A stretch of DNA of 10,530 bases from Flavobacteriales bacterium (lineage in GTDB: Bacteria; Bacteroidota; Bacteroidia; Flavobacteriales_F; PHOS-HE28), in contig JADZGG010000271.1 in NCBI GenBank assembly GCA_020854015.1, positions 1-10,530 on the forward strand. The letters are read 5' to 3'. Position numbers and translations under genes: made by a program. Below, one piece after another: positions 5,898 to 10,530 of the stretch (position 1 is the first letter of the stretch; every line of letters begins with the position of its first letter). Below the pieces are notes generated by a model. That model made no database searches. It was not told the origin of the DNA and worked only from the letters and a program-made list of their open reading frames with translations.

Positions 5898-6764
5898 ATG
5901 CGTTACCGTTCCACCCTCCTTCTGCTCGCGCTTCTATTGGCCGCGTGCGCACACGCGCAGGACACGCTCTTCTACACCAATGGTGACAGGATCATCGGTC
6001 AGGTGGAAGAGGTGGGCACCGATGCGGTCCGTTACCGAACGAGCTCCGGCGCGAACACGGTGGTCATTGTCGTGAACAAGGCGGATCTTGAGCGCCTCCA
6101 CCTGGCCTCGGGCCAGTCCTTCGTCTTCAACGAAAGGGGCACGGGGGCGGTGCCCTCCGACGCCTTCATGCACCGCACTAAGGTCATCTCGGTGGACTTC
6201 CTCTCCCCAGCCTTGGACCATTTCACCATGGGCTACGAGATGCTGCTGCGCCCACGCATGAGCCTGGCGGTAAAGGCCGGCTACATCGGGCTCGGGCAAT
6301 ATGGCCCCAACGACAACACCACCGGTCAACGTGGTGGCTTGCTGAAGGTCGGTGTCAGCTTCATCCTTCCTCCTGCACGGCGGCGGATCGCTGCGGATCG
6401 CGAAGCCCATCCGCTTGCCGGCTGGTACCTGCGCCCGGAGATCATCGTCAACTCCTGGGGTGAGGACCGCTACGTCTACGATTACATCGGAGGGTCAACG
6501 ACCTATCGGGACAAGCGCTCCGACCTCTGCTTGAACGTGGTCATCGGCCGGAAAGTGGTGCTCGGAGAGCGATGGACCTTTGACCTGTACGGTGGGCTGG
6601 GCTATGGAATGCAGTGGCTGAACGGCGAGCTGACCGGAGATCAGTACTACTATAACTACTACACCTCCAGTGGCCGCTCCGAGTATGCTTACTCCCATGC
6701 CTTCTTCGGCAGCCGCTCTCCCCTGATGGCCAGCGGCGGCATGATGTTCGGTTATCTGTTCTAG
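5898..6764 (+). CDS. Envelope protein: SH3-like segment plus predicted outer-membrane barrel
   Basis: A 288-residue secreted protein of unknown function. The signal peptide ends around residue 20 (AHA before QDTL); LAAC at 14-17 also satisfies a lipobox, so lipidation at Cys17 is an alternative. Residues 22-60 (for example LFYTNGDRIIGQVEEVGTDA) resemble the small SH3-like strand-turn-strand motif that opens many uncharacterised Bacteroidota envelope proteins. From about residue 95 the sequence shows amphipathic strands and glycine/aromatic-rich turns (AVKAGYIGLGQYG, LYGGLGYGMQWL), an unusually tyrosine-rich loop near residues 250-265 (DQYYYNYYTSS), and a terminal Phe, as expected of a barrel. 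It has its own 104-base upstream region with two hairpins, and is followed 56 bases later by the sigma-factor gene. Confidence 0.75.
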   Translation: MRYRSTLLLLALLLAACAHAQDTLFYTNGDRIIGQVEEVGTDAVRYRTSSGANTVVIVVNKADLERLHLASGQSFVFNERGTGAVPSDAFMHRTKVISVDFLSPALDHFTMGYEMLLRPRMSLAVKAGYIGLGQYGPNDNTTGQRGGLLKVGVSFILPPARRRIAADREAHPLAGWYLRPEIIVNSWGEDRYVYDYIGGSTTYRDKRSDLCLNVVIGRKVVLGERWTFDLYGGLGYGMQWLNGELTGDQYYYNYYTSSGRSEYAYSHAFFGSRSPLMASGGMMFGYLF

Positions 6765-6820
6765 TGTAGGGGTCACCTTTTTCCGACAACTGCATCAAGG
6801 GGTATCAACCGCAGCATTCA

Positions 6821-7387
6821 ATGAGCGACCCCGAGATCCTGGAGGCCATCCGCAACGGCCGCGACCATGCCGCCTTCGTGGCCCTTTACACCCACCTGCC
6901 CAAGGTGGCGCACCTCGTTCGCCAGAACAGCGGCTCGAAGGACGACGCCAAGGACCTGTTCCAGGATGCGCTCGTGATCTTCCACCGGAAAGTGCGCAAC
7001 GGGGATCTCACGCTCACCTCCAGTATCAGCACTTTTCTGTTCGCCATCTGCCGCAACCTGTGGCGCGAGGAGCTGCGCAGAAGGAACCGCACCCTCACCA
7101 ACTGGAAGCTCGAAGACGAGGCCGATGAACCCGCAGACCTCACCGCTTTGCTGGCGCGCGAAGGCGAATACAGCGTGGCCGAAAAGGCTTTGAAGTCGCT
7201 CGGTGAGAAATGCCTGGATGTATTGAAGCGCTTCTACGTCCTGCACGAACCCTTGCAGGCCATTGCAAAGACGCTCGGTTTCGCGGGCGAAGGTGCCGCG
7301 AAGACCCGCAAGTACAAGTGCCTTGAAGCGGCCCGTCGCCGGTACAAGGAGTTGCTCTCCGCAGGCAATACCATCCAACACGCCTGA
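6821..7387 (+). CDS. ECF-type RNA polymerase sigma factor
   Basis: A 188-residue sigma-70 family protein with only regions 2 and 4. Region 2 spans about residues 19-90: a core-binding helix with DDAKDLFQDALVIFHRKV (41-58), then SSISTFLFAICRNLWREELRRRNR with the WRxE-type basic end (67-90). Region 4 spans about 123-182, with EKCLDVLKRFYVLHEPLQAI and a DNA-recognition helix around AAKTRKYKCLEAARRRY. In region 4 the usual 'xIAxxLGxSxGxVKxRLxRA' pattern is recognisable as IAKTLGFAGEGAAKTRKYKC. The gene directly precedes, by 3 bases, a membrane protein with an anti-sigma-like N-terminus, which strongly suggests a sigma/anti-sigma pair. The target promoters are unknown. No Shine-Dalgarno site is obvious. 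Confidence 0.9.
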   Translation: MSDPEILEAIRNGRDHAAFVALYTHLPKVAHLVRQNSGSKDDAKDLFQDALVIFHRKVRNGDLTLTSSISTFLFAICRNLWREELRRRNRTLTNWKLEDEADEPADLTALLAREGEYSVAEKALKSLGEKCLDVLKRFYVLHEPLQAIAKTLGFAGEGAAKTRKYKCLEAARRRYKELLSAGNTIQHA

Positions 7388-7390
7388 GCC

Positions 7391-8290
7391 ATGCGGAACG
7401 AACTTGAGCTGTTGGAATTGGTGGACCGCTATCTGGAGGGCGGCATGGACGCGACCGAACGTGCAGCGTTCGAACAACGGCTCACCACGGAGCCTGAGCT
7501 GAACGCCATGCTGCTGGACCAACGCAGCCTGCGTGAAGGTCTGGAACGCCTCGCTCTTCGCCCGGCTGTGGCGAAGGCCTACCAAGCGCACCGCTTCGGT
7601 AAGTGGAAGCCTTGGCTGGGTGGCGCATCCATCGTGATCATTGCAATTGCGGGTTGGGCCCTGTGGGACCGCATGCCCCGTGAAGCACATGAGGAACCGA
7701 TCATCGAAAAGGTAGATACGGCTCAGGTCGAGGCAAGTGCCATAGCCCCAGCCGACAGCACGCAACGTATGGTCCGCTACGAGGTCGACACGATCATCGA
7801 CACCGTTTACCGGGTACTGGAGAACGGCAAGTGGCGCACGGTGAAGGACCGGCCGGAAGGAGCGCAGGTGATGGTAGATAGTGTGAGCGCGGCCTCAACA
7901 GTGGAAGCGACAGAAAGGAACGTGAGCGGGGGCCTACCGAACAGTGCGAGCACGAGAGCACCTCTCCCACTTCGCATGGAACCTGTGGAGACCAAGCCGG
8001 AATTCCCCGGGGGCATGGACGCCTTCTACAATTACCTCGAAGCAAGCATCAAGCACCCTGACCTGGCGAAACCACTGAGCGGTGCAGTGGAAATAGGCTT
8101 CACCATCGATGCTGCGGGTGGTGTGTCGAACGCCGAGATCGTCAAGGGCCTGAACCCGGCGTACAACGCCGAAGCCCTGCGCGTGATCCGTTCCATGCCC
8201 AAGTGGAGGCCTGCACAACAGGATGGCAAGCCCGTGCCCTGTCGCCTGCAGATGCCGATGCAGTTCAAGAACCCGGGGGGCTCCCGCTGA
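7391..8290 (+). CDS. Anti-sigma-like / TonB C-terminal domain hybrid membrane protein
   Basis: A 299-residue single-pass protein. Residues 1-70 are cytoplasmic and helical, with the pattern LVDRYLEGGMDATERAAFEQ followed by TEPELNAML that is typical of Bacteroidota anti-sigma N-termini; they contain no cysteine, so this is not a zinc-binding anti-sigma domain. A transmembrane helix spans about 75-92 (WLGGASIVIIAIAGWALW). A long hydrophilic linker (about 95-200) leads to a TonB C-terminal domain (about 203-293) beginning PEFPGGMDAFYNYL and including GAVEIGFTIDAAGGV, NAEIVKGLNPAYNAEALRVI and KWRPAQQDGKPV. The gene starts 3 bases after the sigma-factor stop, so the two are almost certainly translated from one message. 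The likely role is to restrain the sigma factor and respond to a periplasmic or outer-membrane signal. Whether the TonB part transduces energy or only binds a receptor is unknown. Confidence 0.82.
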   Translation: MRNELELLELVDRYLEGGMDATERAAFEQRLTTEPELNAMLLDQRSLREGLERLALRPAVAKAYQAHRFGKWKPWLGGASIVIIAIAGWALWDRMPREAHEEPIIEKVDTAQVEASAIAPADSTQRMVRYEVDTIIDTVYRVLENGKWRTVKDRPEGAQVMVDSVSAASTVEATERNVSGGLPNSASTRAPLPLRMEPVETKPEFPGGMDAFYNYLEASIKHPDLAKPLSGAVEIGFTIDAAGGVSNAEIVKGLNPAYNAEALRVIRSMPKWRPAQQDGKPVPCRLQMPMQFKNPGGSR

Positions 8291-8305
8291 ACTTGGAAAG
8301 AAATA

Positions 8306-9340
8306 CTACGCGATCGTCCACGTATGCTCACCCTTGAGCAGTGCGTCAAGATCGCCGATGCCCTTCTTCGCCTTGGAAGCGGCTACTTGGGCATTCAACT
8401 TCTCCTCGTGCGTGGGGCGGTCGGCCACGTAGAACACACCAAAAGGACGCGGCATGTGGCCTTCCAGACGCGGATCATCGAACAGGCGGACCAGGATGCT
8501 GGCCTTGTATCCGTCTCGCTCATCGTGGACCCAGAGGTCGTTCACGCTGTTGGCACCTTCGGCAAGGTCCACGATCACGGGCGTCATGTCGTTCAGCTTG
8601 ATGCCCTTCGTTCCTCCGGCGAATACCAAGGGTTTGCCATGCTCCACGAAGATGGTGTTCGTTGCCTTGCTCGCCTTCTCCGTGAAGACTTCGAAAGCGC
8701 CGTCGTTGAACACATTGCAATTCTGATAGATCTCCACCAAGCTGGTACCGCGGTGCGCATCGGCCCGGGCGAGGATCTCACGCATGTGCTTGGGGTCGCG
8801 GTCCATGCTGCGGGCGATGAAGGTGCCGTCAGCGCCTTTCACCAATGCGAGCGGATTGAACGGGTGGTCGGTGCTGCCCATGGGCGTGCTTCGTGTGACC
8901 GCGCCCTCCGGGGAGGTAGGCGAGTATTGTCCCTTGGTGAGCCCGTAGATCTCGTTGTTGAAGAGCAGCACGTTCACGTCCACGTTGCGGCGCAGCAGGT
9001 GGATGATGTGGTTGCCACCGATGCTGAGCGCGTCGCCATCGCCGGTGATCATCCATACGCTGAGGTCAGGGCGCACGCTGCGCAAGCCGCTCACCAAGGC
9101 TGGTGCACGACCGTGGATGCTGTGCAAGCCATAGGTATCGAGGTAGTACGGAAAGCGTGAGGAGCAGCCGATGCCGCTGATGAAGACCACCTCCTCCTTC
9201 TTCTTGCCGCTCTGCTCCAGCAAGGTCTGCACCTGCTTTAGAATGCTATAGTCCCCGCAACCAGGACACCAACGTACTTCCTGGTCGCTGGAGAAATCGA
9301 TCGTCTCAGGAGCGGTAACGGTTCCGTTCGTCGTGCTCAT
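8306..9340 (-). CDS. korB: 2-oxoglutarate:ferredoxin oxidoreductase, beta subunit (KorB)
   Basis: A 344-residue thiamine-diphosphate subunit of a 2-oxoacid:ferredoxin oxidoreductase, which converts a 2-oxoacid plus CoA to the acyl-CoA, CO2 and reduced ferredoxin. CPGCGDY (residues 25-31), Cys59 in ISGIGCSSRFPYY and Cys208 in YQNCNVFND are the conserved cysteines that hold a [4Fe-4S] cluster. The ThDP/Mg motif starts at GDGDALSIGG (100-109) and ends at NNEIYGLTKGQ (128-138). Length, the HSIHGRAPALVSGL block and pairing with korA favour the 2-oxoglutarate type, but substrate specificity is not fixed by sequence alone. Its ATG overlaps the korA stop (ATGA), implying translational coupling. It converges with the hybrid gene at 8290 across a 15-base gap with no visible terminator. 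Confidence 0.94.
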   Translation of the reverse strand: MSTTNGTVTAPETIDFSSDQEVRWCPGCGDYSILKQVQTLLEQSGKKKEEVVFISGIGCSSRFPYYLDTYGLHSIHGRAPALVSGLRSVRPDLSVWMITGDGDALSIGGNHIIHLLRRNVDVNVLLFNNEIYGLTKGQYSPTSPEGAVTRSTPMGSTDHPFNPLALVKGADGTFIARSMDRDPKHMREILARADAHRGTSLVEIYQNCNVFNDGAFEVFTEKASKATNTIFVEHGKPLVFAGGTKGIKLNDMTPVIVDLAEGANSVNDLWVHDERDGYKASILVRLFDDPRLEGHMPRPFGVFYVADRPTHEEKLNAQVAASKAKKGIGDLDALLKGEHTWTIA

Positions 9341-10530
9341 GGCTTCAAGAGGTTTAGCGCCGCGGCGCGGATCTCCTCACTGGTGAAGGGCATGCCTTGG
9401 ATCTTGTTGAGGCCTTGGGCGTCCACGAGGAATTCCGCACGCAACAGCTGGCGGAGCTGTCCGCTGTTCATCTCGGGCACGAGCACCCGCTTGTACTTCT
9501 TCAGCAATGGTCCCAATCCCTTGTTGAAGGGGAAGAGGTGTCGGATGTGGACGTGCGCCACACTCTGCCCTTCGGCTTGCAACTCCAACGAGGCTGTACG
9601 GATGGCACCATACGTGGATCCCCAGCCGACGATCAGCAATTCCCCTTCCGCTGGACCGCTGTCCAGTCGGATCGGCTTGAAGCGGTCGGCGATCTTTGCC
9701 ACCGTCTCGGCACGCAAGCGCACCATCTTCTCGTGGTTCGCAGGATCGTAACTGATGTTGCCGGTCCTGTCCTGTTTCTCGATACCGCCGATGCGATGCT
9801 GCAGACCCGCTTGTCCTGGCAGTGCCCAAGGACGTACACCACGTTCATCGCGCAGGTAGGGCAGGAACTTGTCGCCGTCGTTGGGTCCCTTGATGAAGTT
9901 CGGCTTGATCTCCGGCAGGTCCTTCGCCTCTGGGAAACGCCAAGGCTCCGAACCGTTGGCGATGTAGCCATCGGTGAGCAGGATCACGGGCGTCATGTGT
10001 TCCAGTGCGATCTGCACGGCCTCGAAGGCCATTTCGAAACAATCGATCGGGGTGCTGGCGGCGATGACAGGGATCGGTGCTTCGCCGTTGCGACCGTGTA
10101 CGGCCTGCCAGAGGTCGGCCTGTTCGGTCTTGGTGGGCAGTCCGGTGCTGGGACCACCGCGTTGCACGTTCACGATCACCAATGGGATCTCCAGCATGAA
10201 GGCCAAGCCCATGGCCTCGGTCTTCAGCGCGATGCCCGGACCGCTGCTGGCCGTCACACCGAGGGCGCCGCCGTAGCTGGCACCGATGGCCGAGCCGATG
10301 GCCGCGATCTCGTCCTCCGCCTGGAAGGTGAGCACACCGAAGTTCTTGTGGCGACTGAGCTCGTGCAGTATGTCGCTCGCTGGCGTGATCGGGTAACTGC
10401 CGTAGAACAGGTCGAGCTTGGCTTTCTGTGCGCCAGCGATGAGGCCAAGCGCGGTGCCTTTGTTGCCGGTGATGCTGCGGTAGGTGCCCTTGGGCATTTG
10501 TGCCGCTTTCACCTCGAATCGCGTGGTGAA
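9337..10530 (-). CDS. korA: 2-oxoglutarate:ferredoxin oxidoreductase, alpha subunit (KorA), 5' end outside window
   Basis: 397 residues are visible and the frame is open to the window edge. The visible part is the alpha domain: ITGNKGTALGLIAGA, then YGSYPITPASDILHEL (from residue 43 of the visible part), QAEDEIAAIGSAIGASYGG, ASSGPGIALKTEAMGL, the hallmark RGGPSTGLPTKTEQAD, LTDGYIANGSEPW, and the C-terminal domain LLIVGWGSTYGAIRTA through VPEMNSGQLRQLL. ATG at 10497 and GTG at 10512 could be read as starts, but residues FTTRFEV continue upstream of both without a stop. In Bacteroidota this subunit is usually about 600 residues, with a gamma domain fused in front, so the gene most likely continues past 10530. 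It is translated with korB through a 4-base overlap. Confidence 0.92.
   Translation of the reverse strand, partial: FTTRFEVKAAQMPKGTYRSITGNKGTALGLIAGAQKAKLDLFYGSYPITPASDILHELSRHKNFGVLTFQAEDEIAAIGSAIGASYGGALGVTASSGPGIALKTEAMGLAFMLEIPLVIVNVQRGGPSTGLPTKTEQADLWQAVHGRNGEAPIPVIAASTPIDCFEMAFEAVQIALEHMTPVILLTDGYIANGSEPWRFPEAKDLPEIKPNFIKGPNDGDKFLPYLRDERGVRPWALPGQAGLQHRIGGIEKQDRTGNISYDPANHEKMVRLRAETVAKIADRFKPIRLDSGPAEGELLIVGWGSTYGAIRTASLELQAEGQSVAHVHIRHLFPFNKGLGPLLKKYKRVLVPEMNSGQLRQLLRAEFLVDAQGLNKIQGMPFTSEEIRAAALNLLKP

Noticed and set aside
6768..6803. AGGGGT repeated at 6768 and 6798, 30 bases apart upstream of the sigma-factor gene, as an autoregulatory site
   Set aside because: A 6-base repeat is too short to separate from chance and matches no known ECF promoter pattern.
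7963..7975. A 13-base exact match (TCTCCCACTTCGC) between the linker of the TonB hybrid gene and the engB leader at 1059-1071
   Set aside because: In a 10.5-kb window compared with itself on both strands, about one or two 13-base matches are expected by chance; there is no heptad array around this copy and it lies inside a coding frame.
1..10530. CRISPR arrays, insertion sequences, tRNA or rRNA genes, prophage or defence genes
   Set aside because: No spaced direct repeats, transposase or integrase motifs, cloverleaf-like segments or rRNA signatures were seen; the window reads as stable core genome.

Overview
This window looks like ordinary chromosome from a GC-rich member of the Bacteroidota, most likely a Flavobacteriales-like lineage. 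The evidence is the gliding-motility pair gldB/gldC, the Bacteroidota-type two-gene 2-oxoacid:ferredoxin oxidoreductase, the general lack of Shine-Dalgarno sites, and three perfect TAnnTTTG boxes (the Bacteroidota -7 element) just upstream of start codons. I see no mobile element, CRISPR array, tRNA or rRNA. The lineage is an inference from gene content; no marker gene fixes it.

Layout, left to right. Bases 1-235 hold no gene I can support. An alpha/beta hydrolase (262-1029, +) with its own promoter box is followed by the ribosome-assembly GTPase gene engB (1121-1741, +). The 91-base spacer between them is built from 7-base units. Convergent to engB lies the minus-strand pair gldB (2241-3263) and gldC (1859-2188), closed by a good intrinsic terminator. 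A secreted outer-membrane beta-barrel gene (3277-4005, +) diverges from gldB with only 13 bp between the two start codons, so their promoters interlock inside each other's coding sequence. After a strong hairpin come nadE (4085-4876, +) and a phospholipase A1 gene, pldA (4885-5793, +), almost end to end. Next is a second envelope protein with an N-terminal SH3-like segment and a predicted barrel (5898-6764, +). Then come an ECF sigma factor (6821-7387, +) and, 3 bases later, a membrane protein that joins an anti-sigma-like N-terminus to a periplasmic TonB C-terminal domain (7391-8290, +). The right end is the minus-strand korA-korB pair (10530-8306). Its korA is cut by the window edge and probably continues upstream as a gamma-alpha fusion.

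Themes: much of the window concerns the cell envelope (GldB lipoprotein, two predicted barrel proteins, PldA, the sigma/TonB-fusion pair). The rest is housekeeping (EngB, NadE, KorAB). I found no clear undescribed multi-gene system. The most unusual items are the interlocked gldB/omp promoters with a possibly leaderless gldB, the heptad-patterned leaders abutting the engB and gldC start codons, and the anti-sigma/TonB hybrid beside its likely partner sigma factor.
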